DNA of 58,049 nucleotides from Clostridiales bacterium (GTDB lineage: Bacteria; Bacillota; Clostridia; Christensenellales; Pumilibacteraceae), in the NCBI GenBank assembly GCA_022508465.1, contig JAFLVB010000004.1, forward strand, positions 1 through 58,049. Direction: 5' to 3'. Numbering within the stretch: the stretch's first letter is position 1; each line of letters begins with the position of its first letter. The notes beneath the pieces were generated by a model, which did no database searches, had not been told where the DNA came from, and worked only from the letters and a program-made list of their open reading frames with translations. Below are positions 18,852 to 29,908 of this stretch, piece by piece. A program made the translations under genes and the position numbers.

Positions 18852-19544
18852 CTACTGTTTGCGCGGGTCAATATACTTTGCCGCGTTGTCGAATCTGCCG
18901 TAATGACCGGTGGATTCTTTGAGCGCCTGATTAGCGTCCATACCGGCTTTGATCTTATCCATCATTACGCCAAGTCTTACGAACTCGTAACCTACTACCA
19001 AATTGTCCTTGTCAAGAGCGAGCTTGGTTATATAACCCTCTGCAATTTCAAGATATCTAACGCCCTTACTTTCGGTGCTGTAAATTGTGCCCACCTGCGA
19101 GCGGTGTCCCTTGCCGAGGTCTTCGAGTCCGGCACCTATCTCTAAGCCGTCTTCGGAGAACGCCGATTGGCTTCTGCCGTAAACTATCTGCAAAAACAGC
19201 TCGCGCATAGCCGTATTGATGGCGTCGCACACAAGGTCGGTGTTGAGCGCCTCCAAAATCGTCTTGCCGGGCAAAATTTCGCCTGCCATTGCAGCCGAAT
19301 GAGTCATTCCCGAGCAGCCGATTGTTTCAACGAGCGCCTCGCGAATTATTCCTTCTTTTATGTTGAGCGTCATCTTGCACGCGCCCTGCTGAGGTGCGCA
19401 CCAGCCTACGCCGTGAGTGAGTCCGCTTATGTCGCGAATCTCCTTTGCTTTAACCCATTTGCCTTCTTCGGGAATGGGCGCAGGTCCGTGATGAGGACCT
19501 TTGGCAACACATACCATATTTTCCACTTCTTTAGAAAATCGCAT
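18852..19544 (-). CDS. Iron-sulfur cluster assembly scaffold (NifU-like) protein
   Basis: GVGWCAPQQGACKMTLNIKEGIIREALVETIGCSGMTHSAAMAGEIL; start 19544 after GGAGGCTAAT. Confidence 0.8.
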   Translation of the reverse strand: MRFSKEVENMVCVAKGPHHGPAPIPEEGKWVKAKEIRDISGLTHGVGWCAPQQGACKMTLNIKEGIIREALVETIGCSGMTHSAAMAGEILPGKTILEALNTDLVCDAINTAMRELFLQIVYGRSQSAFSEDGLEIGAGLEDLGKGHRSQVGTIYSTESKGVRYLEIAEGYITKLALDKDNLVVGYEFVRLGVMMDKIKAGMDANQALKESTGHYGRFDNAAKYIDPRKQ

Positions 19545-19805
19545 ATTAGCCTCCATTATTCTTAGTGGAAATATTTTACCACTTTTATGACAATTTAACA
19601 ACAATTTTTAACCGAAAAACTAATGAAAAAATCCTTTTTTTGGATTTTAAGCTTTTTGCTTTACTTTTACGGCATTTAGTGCTAAAATTTTATACAGAAA
19701 TGCAATCTTAAAATTGTAAGGCATTTTAAGTTACGACCGGACAAATTGCAAACAACAAAGCAATTTTAAGTTGTTAAACCAATATAAATTTCGGAGGGTT
19801 TACTA

Positions 19806-20201
19806 ATGGAAGTAGGAATTAAAGGCAAAAAGGAACGCGTCGTTCCGTACGAACAGACCGCAGAATATATCTCGAGTGGACTCTTGCCCGTCTTTGCAAC
19901 ACCTTGCATGATTCAGTTTATGGAGGAGACGGCGCGCGTGTCCGTTGAGCCGTTTTTAAATGAAGGTCAAAGCACGGTGGGTACAAGCGTCAACATAAAG
20001 CACCTTGCCTCCACCTTTGTGGGTTGCAAAGTAACATGCGAGAGCGAGCTTATTGAAATCGACCGTCGTCGCCTCGTGTTCAATGTAAAGGTGTATGACG
20101 ACAAAGAGCTCCTCGGCGAAGGAGTGCATGAGCGATTTATTATAGACAACGCTAAGTTTATCGCCCGCCTCGACGTCAAAAAACAAGAAATGGGGCTTTA
20201 A
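19806..20201 (+). CDS. Thioesterase (hotdog fold) family protein
   Basis: VFATPCMIQFMEETARVSVEPFL...GTSVNIKHLASTFVGCKVTCESELIEIDRRRLVFNV; RBS GGAGGG. Confidence 0.8.
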   Translation: MEVGIKGKKERVVPYEQTAEYISSGLLPVFATPCMIQFMEETARVSVEPFLNEGQSTVGTSVNIKHLASTFVGCKVTCESELIEIDRRRLVFNVKVYDDKELLGEGVHERFIIDNAKFIARLDVKKQEMGL

Positions 20202-20256
20202 ACTTTTCGGCTTTGCCGACCACCTCGATGTTGAGAAATGGTATGTATTTACATTT

Positions 20257-20284
20257 AAAAGGACAGATTGCTCTGTCCTTTTTG
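20257..20284 (+). terminator. Intrinsic terminator
   Basis: AAAAGGACAGattgCTCTGTCCTTTTT. Confidence 0.7.
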
Positions 20285-20312
20285 TTTTACTCTGCAAGTG
20301 TTATATTTTGCT

Positions 20313-21878
20313 TTACTCCGTAAAGGTTAGGTTGATCGAGCCGTTGCTCGTGCGAACTTTAAGCGTTTTTGTTCCATCGGTTTTGCTTGCGAGGTTGCAA
20401 ATACCGTTGCTCGTGTGCGCCTCGATTTTGTAATCGCTTTTGCGGCCATATATCGAGCCGCTAACCGAGCCGTTGTTGGTGTAAAGCTCTATCATGTCAC
20501 CCTTTAAGCGCGACACCGATACCGCCCCGTTACTCGTTTGGCCATATATGCTTGTCGCCGAGCAGTCTTCAAACCTTACAACTCCGTTGGAGGTCTCGCC
20601 TCGAAGCGATTCTGCTTTTGCATTTGATATTTTCGTAGCGCCGTTGCTTGTCTTTGTGGTAATGCTATTAGATGCCTCAACATCATCTACTCTTATAGCC
20701 CCGTTTTTGGTTGTCACTACGAGGTCAATCAAAGTGCAATCCTCAATATTAATCGCGCCATTCTTGGTATCCAGCTTAACAGTCCGAGCCGTCACATCGT
20801 CAAGCGCAATTGCGCCGTTTTTGGTGGTAAATGACAGATCGTTAAAGTGCATATCTTCTATTGCCACCGCACCGTTCTTTATATCTATGCTTAAATCAAA
20901 ATCGAAGTCAGCGGGCAAATACAGCGCGCCTTTGTTATACTTGCCGGAATACGACGAAAAGAATACACCGCGCCTTATTATACGTCGCCAGTAACCCAAT
21001 GTGCTATAATCGGAAGTAAGATTTATATTTCCATTATCGTACGAAAAATTCTTTTCCTCCTCGGCAAAGTCATAATATTCTAACTTTATATTGCCATCGT
21101 TGGAATATTTTATCTCTAAGCCAAGATTATCGGACGCAAGCGATAACTCCTCGCTTGGGCTGTCTATCATTTGTGACTTAAGCACCATATCATCGATAGC
21201 GGCAAGTCTTTCGATACTAAAACCCATTGCGGAAAACGAAAACAAGAACAAAAATACTCCTGCCGCAAATGTCGCGCCCCAAGCAATATAAAGCTTCTTA
21301 GTGCCGTAAAATTTAAGCGGCTCGGGCTTTTGTAAACAAAGCAGTTTTATTAAGTAAGCGTACGCTTTACCGAGGAATGGCATCACAGAACAGATGCCTG
21401 CACCCACCGCCATGAGTATGATTGCATATCCCATTTGCGCAAAAGCCACACCTGTGTGCGAAAATAACAGCGCAAACGACAAAATAAATACGACAAAGCC
21501 ATAAGCCAAAAACGAGAATGCAATAATCGCCAAAGTGCCTATTGCTATCGCTCCAGCAAAGGCAAACACTACGCATACAGCCATAAGCAAGATTTTGACT
21601 ATAAGCGGCGTACTATTATTTCCGCCCACATTATTTACTTTTACACTCTGCGTGTTTGTGGTTTTGTTTTCTTTGTGTACTTCTCCGCCAAGCTCACGGA
21701 TATAATTTTGCGCGACAAGCTCGGGCGGCTCAAGGCTCGATATAAACTCTTCGCCGCCGCCGTTCTCCAGCCCGTCCTCGATCATCTCGCGATAATAATC
21801 GACAAGCCTATCCGCGTCACCATCGTCAACACCTTTAAGCGCGTTTCTTAAACGCGATAAATATTCGTGCTTATACAT
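20313..21878 (-). CDS. DUF1700 (HAAS)/DUF4097 membrane protein
   Basis: MYKHEYLSRLRNALKGVDDGDADRLVDYYREMIEDGLE..., TM region, C-terminal beta repeats (TKNGAI, TSNGAV). Start overlaps the PadR stop (TAATG). Confidence 0.85.
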   Translation of the reverse strand: MYKHEYLSRLRNALKGVDDGDADRLVDYYREMIEDGLENGGGEEFISSLEPPELVAQNYIRELGGEVHKENKTTNTQSVKVNNVGGNNSTPLIVKILLMAVCVVFAFAGAIAIGTLAIIAFSFLAYGFVVFILSFALLFSHTGVAFAQMGYAIILMAVGAGICSVMPFLGKAYAYLIKLLCLQKPEPLKFYGTKKLYIAWGATFAAGVFLFLFSFSAMGFSIERLAAIDDMVLKSQMIDSPSEELSLASDNLGLEIKYSNDGNIKLEYYDFAEEEKNFSYDNGNINLTSDYSTLGYWRRIIRRGVFFSSYSGKYNKGALYLPADFDFDLSIDIKNGAVAIEDMHFNDLSFTTKNGAIALDDVTARTVKLDTKNGAINIEDCTLIDLVVTTKNGAIRVDDVEASNSITTKTSNGATKISNAKAESLRGETSNGVVRFEDCSATSIYGQTSNGAVSVSRLKGDMIELYTNNGSVSGSIYGRKSDYKIEAHTSNGICNLASKTDGTKTLKVRTSNGSINLTFTE

Positions 21879-22186
21879 TACCTCTCTCCTCGAACAAATT
21901 CGTTGATTTTCTGCATTTCCTTCCACTCTTCGTCAAACTCACTTAGCCGCTTTTGACCTTCTTTGGTAATACGATAATATCGCCGCAGCCGACCGTTGTG
22001 CTCGCGCGAGTACGTCACAAGCTGCCCTACTGCTTCCAGCCGCTTTAGTATCGGATAGAGCGTTGACTCCGACACCTCGATAACGTCGGACAACTTATTT
22101 ATAAGTTCATAGCCGTATGAGTCCCCGCGATTAAGTAGCGCAAGAACGCAAACGTCTAATAGCCCCTTTTTCATCTGAATGTCCAT
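21878..22186 (-). CDS. PadR family transcriptional regulator
   Basis: KKGLLDVCVLALLNRGDSYGYELINKLSDVIEVSESTLYPILKRLEAVGQL. Confidence 0.9.
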   Translation of the reverse strand: MDIQMKKGLLDVCVLALLNRGDSYGYELINKLSDVIEVSESTLYPILKRLEAVGQLVTYSREHNGRLRRYYRITKEGQKRLSEFDEEWKEMQKINEFVRGER

Positions 22187-22325
22187 CGTTACCTTCCTTA
22201 TGTATAATATTATACATTGCATAGTATTGCTTGTCAAGTATTTTTTGATATTTTATGTTGTTTATTTACAAAAAAGTAAGCTGCAACTATTGTTACAGCT
22301 TATCTTATAAATATTTTATATAATT

Positions 22326-23330
22326 TTACAATGCGGTTTCCTTTTCGCCCTCTTTGACTTGCTTGGTAAAGCCTTGACCGTAAACTTCGCTTGCAGGCAC
22401 CATATATGCAAAGGTATCTGGGTAGCGGCTCAAGATTTTCTTAAACCTTGCCATTTGACGCTTACGAATGATACAAATGAGCAGCTGCTTTTCCCCGCCC
22501 GTATATGCACCTCGTGCCTCAATTATTGTTACGCCTCTATTAAGTTCGGTGGTAAGCTCCTTGCCAAGCTCCTGTCCGTGCAGCGTCACGACTTCGAACT
22601 TGATAGCCGACGAGAATCCACGTATAATCGTCTCTGACGTCTTGGATGCGCAGAACATTTTGCAAAGCGACAAAAGCATGGGAGTAAGAATAGCGAGTTT
22701 TCCTCCGCCGTAGATGCTCGGATCCATAAAGAATGCGGATAAGACAATAACCGACGAGTCAAGGCAGAAAATAAACCAGGAAATATTAGTTGCAGGAAAT
22801 CTCTTTTGGAGCATAGTGCCTATAATTTCGGTACCGCCGTTACAGCCGTCGACCTTAAGCAAGAGGGCAAGCGACGCGCCACACACAATTCCGCCTGCAA
22901 TAGCTGCGATAATAAACGCATAACCGCCTTGAGCGGGATCAACTATAAATTGCGGAAAGTTAATAAGCGGCATAAGCGCAAGCAAGCCGGAATCAAGCAC
23001 AATTGTAACAATTGTCTTGAATATAAAGTCTTTGCGGAACTTGAACATTGCCACAATAATAATGGGAATATTAACAAGAAAGAATACATAACCTGCGTTA
23101 AAGCCTGTCAAATATTCAACAAACGTACCGACACCTAAAAATCCGCCCGGAGAAAAATTGTTTGGCTGAACAAACACATAAACACCTATTGCCTGCAAAA
23201 CGGCAGCAAGTAAAACGATTAAATACTCCTTTATGTATTTAACCGTTACATTTTTTTCGGGCAACTTAAAAGACACACCATTGTGTGTCTCGGCCCCTCT
23301 CTCCACATTATTAACTGACTTGTTCTTCAT
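22326..23330 (-). CDS. YitT family protein (DUF2179)
   Basis: IGVYVFVQPNNFSPGGFLGVGTFVEYLTG..., C-terminal TTELNRGVTIIEARGAYTGGEKQLLICIIRKRQ. Confidence 0.9.
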   Translation of the reverse strand: MKNKSVNNVERGAETHNGVSFKLPEKNVTVKYIKEYLIVLLAAVLQAIGVYVFVQPNNFSPGGFLGVGTFVEYLTGFNAGYVFFLVNIPIIIVAMFKFRKDFIFKTIVTIVLDSGLLALMPLINFPQFIVDPAQGGYAFIIAAIAGGIVCGASLALLLKVDGCNGGTEIIGTMLQKRFPATNISWFIFCLDSSVIVLSAFFMDPSIYGGGKLAILTPMLLSLCKMFCASKTSETIIRGFSSAIKFEVVTLHGQELGKELTTELNRGVTIIEARGAYTGGEKQLLICIIRKRQMARFKKILSRYPDTFAYMVPASEVYGQGFTKQVKEGEKETAL

Positions 23331-23590
23331 ATCTAAAAAAATCCTCGGCTTGAAATTGTATCACTTTGGGCATTACAAGTAAACTGTTTTAAGGCATTAT
23401 AAAGTGAAAGCTAAACGAAATTACTTTTATCATCCCGCAATAATTGAGGGAGTCGGCTTACGCCCCATTGGGATAGGTGCGGTGGCAATATTATCTTTAT
23501 TACAGGCTTATTTCTTTTGCAGCTAATTATATATAAAAATAAGTTGCAATATTGCTATTACAACTTACTTTGTGGTTATTTATTAAGTAT

Positions 23591-23629
23591 AAAAGTTTTT
23601 TTGCTTACTTTTTTTACAAAAAAAGTAAG
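23591..23629 (-). repeat. GCYTACTTTTTTT hairpin family, copy 3
   Basis: CTTACTTTTTTTACAAAAAAAGTAAG 23604-23629, abutting stop at 23630. Confidence 0.8.
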
Positions 23630-25522
23630 TTATTCGAGCTCAAAGGCGCCGGTATAGAGCTGATAGTACGTTCCTTTTTGTTCGATAAGCTGATCGTGTG
23701 TTCCGCGTTCTATGATATTGCCGTGATCAAGCACCATAATTACATCGGAGTTCATAACGGTGGACAGTCTATGCGCTATTACAAACACGGTGCGACCTTC
23801 CATGAGCTTATCCATACCGCGCTGAACAATAGCCTCGGTGTGAGTGTCGATAGACGACGTCGCCTCGTCCAAAATCATAACGGGAGGATCGGCAACCGCC
23901 GCTCTCGCGATAGCTATAAGCTGACGCTGTCCCTGCGACAGATTGGCTCCGTTATTGGATAATTCTGTATCATAGCCATTTGGCAGTCTTGTAATAAAGC
24001 TATCCGCACCTGCGAGCTTAGCCGCCTTTATGCACTCCTCGTCGGTAGCCGTGAGGTTGCCGTAACGGATGTTTTCCATAACCGTGCCTGTAAACAGGTT
24101 GGTGTCCTGCAAAACTATACCGAGCGAGCGGCGCAAGTCCGACTTCTTTATTTCGCTTACGTTGATTCCGTCGTAAGTTATATTTCCGTTAGATATATCG
24201 TAGTAGCGGTTGATAAGGTTGGTAATAGTCGTCTTGCCGGCACCAGTCGCGCCTACAAAGGCAACCTTTTGTCCCGGCTTAGCATAGAGAGTAATGTCGT
24301 GCAACACTTGCTTATTTGGCTCATAACCAAAGTCCACATTAAGGAATCTTACATCGCCTTTAAGCGGAACAAGCTCTGTCTTGCCCGCCTCGGTTTTCTT
24401 CCAAGCCCAGCGACCCGTATGCTCCTTAGTTTCGGTAAGCGCGCCGTTATTATCCGCCACATTGACGAGCGTAACCGTGCCGTTGTCGTCCTCTGGCTGA
24501 GCGTCCATAAGGCTGAATATACGGCCTGCACCCGCCATAGCCATAACAATTGCGTTTATTTGCTGCGACACCTGATTGACGTTACTCGTAAACTGCCTTG
24601 TCATATTAAGGAATGCCGCCACAATGCTTATCTCAAGCGCCATGCCCGAAATGCTAACGTTGTTAACATCAAGGAGCAAGAATAATCCGCCTACAACAGC
24701 CACTATAACAAACAACACATTACCTATATTCATAATGATAGGTCCGAGCATATTTGCATAAGCGTTAGCCTTTGTGCTGCCGTCGCAAAGATCCTCGTTT
24801 ATCTTGTCAAACTCTTCTTGACACTCCTTTTCGTGGCAGAAGACCTTGACAACCTTTTGACCGTTCATCATCTCTTGCATATAGCCTTCGGCAGCAGCCC
24901 ACAGCTTTTGCTGACGGATAAAGTATTTAGCCGCACCGCCGCCAAACTTCTTGGACACAAACATCATTATTACAACGCCGCCTACGATTATAAGGGTAAG
25001 CCAAACGCTGTACCAAAGCATTATGCCTAAGACTGCAAGTACAATTGTTCCCGATCTGATGAGCGCGGGCAACGCTTGCGAAATAAGCTGGCGGAGCGTG
25101 TCTATATCGTTGGTGTAGTAGCTCATTATATCGCCGTGCTTGTGCGTGTCGAAGTATTTGATGGGCAGATTCTGCATTCCGTCAAACATAGCCCTACGCA
25201 TCTTGCACAAGTATCCTTGCGTGATGTACGCCATAAGCTGAGCGTACAATGTCGTTATAATTATCGCTATAACGTACATTACGATCAGGAAGGTCATTTG
25301 CGACCAAACCTGCCCCTCTACCGCACTCCAGGGAGTGCCGTTCTTTAGTGAATCGGCAACTACTTTTGTTATCTGTTGAATAAAAATATCCGGGATTGCC
25401 GCTGCCGCCGCCGAAAACAATATACATAATATCGTAATAGGCACGAGAGCGGGATAAAATTTAAACAACATTTTTATTATACGCCCAAAGGTATGTGCTT
25501 TTTTGGTCTTATTCATTTTCAT
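23630..25522 (-). CDS. ABC transporter permease/ATP-binding protein (exporter half)
   Basis: Walker A GATGAGKTT, LSQGQRQLIAIARA, VMILDEATSSID; overlaps the upstream partner. Confidence 0.93.
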   Translation of the reverse strand: MKMNKTKKAHTFGRIIKMLFKFYPALVPITILCILFSAAAAAIPDIFIQQITKVVADSLKNGTPWSAVEGQVWSQMTFLIVMYVIAIIITTLYAQLMAYITQGYLCKMRRAMFDGMQNLPIKYFDTHKHGDIMSYYTNDIDTLRQLISQALPALIRSGTIVLAVLGIMLWYSVWLTLIIVGGVVIMMFVSKKFGGGAAKYFIRQQKLWAAAEGYMQEMMNGQKVVKVFCHEKECQEEFDKINEDLCDGSTKANAYANMLGPIIMNIGNVLFVIVAVVGGLFLLLDVNNVSISGMALEISIVAAFLNMTRQFTSNVNQVSQQINAIVMAMAGAGRIFSLMDAQPEDDNGTVTLVNVADNNGALTETKEHTGRWAWKKTEAGKTELVPLKGDVRFLNVDFGYEPNKQVLHDITLYAKPGQKVAFVGATGAGKTTITNLINRYYDISNGNITYDGINVSEIKKSDLRRSLGIVLQDTNLFTGTVMENIRYGNLTATDEECIKAAKLAGADSFITRLPNGYDTELSNNGANLSQGQRQLIAIARAAVADPPVMILDEATSSIDTHTEAIVQRGMDKLMEGRTVFVIAHRLSTVMNSDVIMVLDHGNIIERGTHDQLIEQKGTYYQLYTGAFELE

Positions 25523-27293
25523 TACCTCCGCGCGTTTGCTGATTGTAAATTTCGCGATACATAGCGTTTGACTTTATAAGCTCGTCGTGCGTACCCGTTG
25601 CCGCAATCTTTCCGTTTTCCATAACGATTATCATATCGGCGTCCTCAACCGAGGCAACACGTTGCGCTATGATGATCTTAGTCGTTTGAGGGATATACGA
25701 CTTAAAGCCTGCGCGAATAAGCGCATCTGTCTTAGTGTCAACCGCACTTGTAGAGTCGTCGAGTATCAAAATCTTAGGCTTTTTAAGTAGCGCGCGGGCA
25801 ATACAAAGTCTTTGTTTTTGTCCGCCCGAAACGTTAGTACCGCCCTGCTCTATCTTGGTGTCGTATCCGTCGGGGAAAGACCTAACAAATTCGTCTGCCT
25901 GCGCGAGCTTGCACGCCTCTACTATCTCCTCGTCGGTGGCGTTTTCGTTACCCCATCTGAGGTTTTCCTTTATAGTACCCGAAAAGAGTACGTTCTTTTG
26001 CAACACCATTGCGACAGAATCTCTTAGTGTCTGTACCGCGTAGTCCTTTACGTCCACACCGCCCACCTTGACCGTGCCTACCGTTGTGTCGTAAAGCCTC
26101 GGTATTAGCTGAACAAGCGACGATTTACTCGAGCCCGTGCCACCCAAAATACCAACCGTCATTCCTGACTTGATATGCAAATCTATATCTTCGAGCGAAT
26201 ATCTTTCGGCAGCTTCGGAGTACTTAAAGCTAACGCCGTCAAAGTCTATCGAACCGTCTTTTACTTCGGTTACCGGACTATCTGAAATTTTAAGCGCAGG
26301 CTCCTCGTTAAGCACTGCGCAAATACGCTTAGCCGATTCAATGGACATGGTGATCATAACGTAGATCATGGACAGCATCATAAGCGACATAAGTATCTGC
26401 ACGCCGTAAACTATAAGCGATGAAATCTGACCGACGCCCACGCCGCCTAAACCGTTGATTGCCATATACGAGCCGCCGAGCAAAACGACAACCATTACTA
26501 TGTACAAGCTCAAATTCATAAGCGGCTGGTTGAACGCAACTATACGCTCTGCCTTTGTAAAGTCGCCCCTTATATTCTCTGCACGAACTCCGAACTTCTC
26601 CTTCTCGTACTCCTCGCGAGAGAAGCCTTTTACTACGCGCATACCGCGTACGTTTTCCTCAATGGATTCGTTGAGCCTGTCGTACTTTTTAAATACGCGT
26701 CTAAATGCCGGCATTGCCGTTTTACCTATAAGGAGCAGTCCAAATGCCAATATGGGTATAACAATTACGAACGCTACCGCCAAAATTCCGCCCATTACCG
26801 CAGCCATTATCGTAGAGAAGATAAGCATAAGCGGCGCACGGACTGCAACACGAATTAACATCATGTACGACATCTGTACGTTGTTTACGTCGGTGGTCAT
26901 ACGCGTAACGAGCGACGACGATGAGAATTTGTCTATATTGATAAAGCTAAACGTTTGAATTTTAGCAAATATATCGTGTCTTAAATTCTTTGCAAAACCT
27001 GCCGAAGCCTTAGCGCACGTTCTTGCAGCAAATGCTCCGCATGCAAGCGACGCAAATGCCATAACTATAAGAATCGCACCATATATAAGTACCTGCTCTA
27101 TATCTATCTCATGAGCAATTCCGTCTGCGCTTGGGCTTAATAACGTTATAAGCGCAGCCGTTATAAACGGCAATAATGCTTCTATTATCGCCTCTCCTAT
27201 AATTAGGATAAGCGTTATAATAGAGGGTTTTTTATATTCTCTAACACACTTAGCCAATCTTTTAATCATTCCTTTCTCCTTTAACCATGCCAA
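25509..27293 (-). CDS. ABC transporter permease/ATP-binding protein (partner half)
   Basis: GGTGSSKSSLVQL, VSGGQKQRLCIARALLKKPKILILDDSTSAVD. Confidence 0.93.
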   Translation of the reverse strand: MAWLKEKGMIKRLAKCVREYKKPSIITLILIIGEAIIEALLPFITAALITLLSPSADGIAHEIDIEQVLIYGAILIVMAFASLACGAFAARTCAKASAGFAKNLRHDIFAKIQTFSFINIDKFSSSSLVTRMTTDVNNVQMSYMMLIRVAVRAPLMLIFSTIMAAVMGGILAVAFVIVIPILAFGLLLIGKTAMPAFRRVFKKYDRLNESIEENVRGMRVVKGFSREEYEKEKFGVRAENIRGDFTKAERIVAFNQPLMNLSLYIVMVVVLLGGSYMAINGLGGVGVGQISSLIVYGVQILMSLMMLSMIYVMITMSIESAKRICAVLNEEPALKISDSPVTEVKDGSIDFDGVSFKYSEAAERYSLEDIDLHIKSGMTVGILGGTGSSKSSLVQLIPRLYDTTVGTVKVGGVDVKDYAVQTLRDSVAMVLQKNVLFSGTIKENLRWGNENATDEEIVEACKLAQADEFVRSFPDGYDTKIEQGGTNVSGGQKQRLCIARALLKKPKILILDDSTSAVDTKTDALIRAGFKSYIPQTTKIIIAQRVASVEDADMIIVMENGKIAATGTHDELIKSNAMYREIYNQQTRGGNENE

Positions 27294-27620
27294 AACCGTA
27301 TACTATCTATTGTACTGTTTTTCAGTATACACTTTTTTTGTGGCAAAGATAAGTCATAAGAATGAATACTGCGTTAAACGGGCAAAGGGCGGTTATTTAT
27401 GCTTACACTAAAAGCAAACCTCGATATAATCCGGTTACAATTGCTTGAGATATTTACAAATCGGTAATGTGTAACCTATTGACTAAAAAACTTTAAGACG
27501 GTTGGGCAATGTTCCTATATAAAATAAATGAGCACCACAAAGGTGCTCTGTTATATGAATATATTATGAACGAAAAGCCTACTGCACGAGAAGTGTAGTG
27601 GGGACTTTATTCAGGACCCA

Positions 27621-29114
27621 TTAATATATCCTTTTCGCTTTTTTTACTATCTCCAAAAATTCTGCTCTGAACTGGTTGCCGTCTGGCTTGGTGCAGTCAA
27701 GCGCGGAAAGCCGTGTAATTACATTTTCAATATTGGCGCTGCCCTTGTATTGGGACTGCCTTAGCACAAGTCCGTACTCTGCCACACAGGCGATAAACAC
27801 GCTATCCTCGTCAGGCGTTTCGTTGTAGTCATCCGTCATAGCCATATCCAATATCGCAATGTTCTCGTTTGTTTGGGGTGACTTAAACCTAACCTCACAG
27901 ATAGCGACGCTGCCGGATGCGTTCTCCTTTAGCTCAACCTCGTACAGCGCGGTTACGGTGTGTCCGGAACCGATTTCGCCTGCATCATTTTGCTCGTCAT
28001 CAAACTCCTCCTGCGACATCATTTTGCTTTCGTAACCGAGCAATCTGTATTTTTCCACGGTGTCGGCATTAAAGGTGACACCCATTTTAGCGTCCTTAGC
28101 AACCACATTGAACGTGCCACCAAGCTCCTCCACAAGCACCTTGCGCGCCTCTGCCACGCTGTCCAGATATGCATAGTTGCCGTTACCGTTTTCGGCGAGC
28201 GTCTTCATGGTTGTATCGTTGGTGTTATACATGCCCACACCCAAAACCGACAGATATATGCCGCTGTCTCTCTTTTGAGATATCAAGCTTTCAAGCTCTC
28301 GCTTGCTTGACGCGCCCACGTTAAAATCGCCGTCAGTTGCAAGTATTACTCTATTGTTTGCCTCCTCCGAGTAATATCGCTCGGCTAATTCGTACGCCTT
28401 TTGAATGCCGCCTTGGCCGTTTGTGGATCCGTTTGCTACCAAATCCTGCAAGACATTGCAAATTTGTATCTTGTTGCTGCCGATTTCACCGCTTAGCGCA
28501 ACACGGCTATCACCTGCATACGTCACGATAGAAACGGTGTCATCGGCGCTTAAAGATTCGGTCAGCATAGAAAATGATTGCTGTATAAGCCCCAGCCTAT
28601 CGTCGCCGTACATTGAGCCGGACGTATCAATCAAAAACACTATATTGTTGGGCTTTTCGGAAAACGCGACTTCCTCCGCCGCAACGCCTATGCTAAGCAG
28701 CTTATGCGCGTCGTTCCACGGGCAGTCAAACAGCTTGCTCGATATTGCCAAGGCGTCGCCTTCCTCAGGGCGAACATAGTCATACGAAAAATAGTTGATA
28801 TATTCTTCCAGGCGCACCGATCCGGAAGCGACCTTTCTACCTTCGTTGATTATTCTGCGCATGTATGAATACGATGCGGTGTTTCGGTCGAGCGAAAAGT
28901 ATGAATCGGGTGTGATTGCCGGCGACATAAAGTCACGCTCTATAATATCTTCCGTTTGATAGTTCTCAAGCTCGCCTATTTGAGGTATCATATCCCCTAC
29001 TGCACTATTGGGAATGTCGTACATTCCCCCATTCGGTGCTGCGTTACACGCCATAAGCAAGCAGATGCCGAGTGCAAGTGCGCAAATTGCAGAAAGAATT
29101 TTTTTTGCTTTCAT
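27621..29114 (-). CDS. von Willebrand factor type A domain lipoprotein (YfbK-like)
   Basis: Lipobox LLMACNAA; IVFLIDTSGSMYGDDRLGLIQQSFSML; C-terminal DUF3520-like region. Confidence 0.88.
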   Translation of the reverse strand: MKAKKILSAICALALGICLLMACNAAPNGGMYDIPNSAVGDMIPQIGELENYQTEDIIERDFMSPAITPDSYFSLDRNTASYSYMRRIINEGRKVASGSVRLEEYINYFSYDYVRPEEGDALAISSKLFDCPWNDAHKLLSIGVAAEEVAFSEKPNNIVFLIDTSGSMYGDDRLGLIQQSFSMLTESLSADDTVSIVTYAGDSRVALSGEIGSNKIQICNVLQDLVANGSTNGQGGIQKAYELAERYYSEEANNRVILATDGDFNVGASSKRELESLISQKRDSGIYLSVLGVGMYNTNDTTMKTLAENGNGNYAYLDSVAEARKVLVEELGGTFNVVAKDAKMGVTFNADTVEKYRLLGYESKMMSQEEFDDEQNDAGEIGSGHTVTALYEVELKENASGSVAICEVRFKSPQTNENIAILDMAMTDDYNETPDEDSVFIACVAEYGLVLRQSQYKGSANIENVITRLSALDCTKPDGNQFRAEFLEIVKKAKRIY

Positions 29115-29213
29115 AATTTTTCTCCTTTTTACGGAAAGCCATTCGCCTTTCCACTCTTTTACAAATACAACACCATATATCGGCCTTTTGTCTCATTAAT
29201 TTAAAATTTTTTA

Positions 29214-29894
29214 TTAAGTATTTACAAGATATTGGGCAATATCTTGCGCGCCGTAAACGTTGCCCATAGCAGAAACATAATAATTGTACTCGTCGGTTTT
29301 TCGATATGCCATAGTCACATATTCGCCTTGAATGTAATCGGTGTCATATTTGTACCCCGTGCCGAGCATTAAATGTTTATACTCCGCAGCCAACTCCTTG
29401 CCTGCGTAATCAGATTTTTCAGCAACGACAGACATTTGAATGTTGCCACCGTTGTAACTAATGCCAAGCACCGCCTTTAAATATACAAACTCACCCGATT
29501 CCTTAATGTAGCACGCGTAGTAACTCTGGCTGAATATTTTGGCATCTGACGAAATGTTAATGTTTAAATAGTCGGCAGCAAAACTTGCGTCCACTTTTCT
29601 TGCCCTAACCTCGCTTATGCTGTAGTTCGTAATGCTCGGAACGGCCGGGGGATCGGAAGTATTATTTCCGCCAATAACGCCTAAAATGTTTATGCCTATA
29701 AACGCCGTCACAGCAAAAATAGCCACCAAAAAAACACCGCATGCCGCAGCAAGCCTGCCCCAAATATCCGCCCTGCGTTTTTGTTTAGCACGCATCTGCG
29801 CTATTGCCTTGTCTGCAAGGTGCGTATTCGGTTGGAGCGACGACGCGTAGTCGTCGAACAACTGTTCGATTTGTTTGTCTTTTTCGTTCATCAC
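29214..29894 (-). CDS. Putative membrane anti-sigma factor-like protein
   Basis: Short cytosolic N-terminus, one TM, extracytoplasmic domain; directly downstream of sigma factor gene. Confidence 0.6.
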   Translation of the reverse strand: MMNEKDKQIEQLFDDYASSLQPNTHLADKAIAQMRAKQKRRADIWGRLAAACGVFLVAIFAVTAFIGINILGVIGGNNTSDPPAVPSITNYSISEVRARKVDASFAADYLNINISSDAKIFSQSYYACYIKESGEFVYLKAVLGISYNGGNIQMSVVAEKSDYAGKELAAEYKHLMLGTGYKYDTDYIQGEYVTMAYRKTDEYNYYVSAMGNVYGAQDIAQYLVNT

Positions 29895-29908
29895 TTTTTA
29901 TAACCCTT

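Noticed and set aside
22265-22320. Sixth member of the GCYTACTTTTTTT hairpin family
   Set aside because: Only ACAAAAAAGTAAG is shared; the stem there is a different one (AGCTGCAAC..GTTACAGCT), so not counted.
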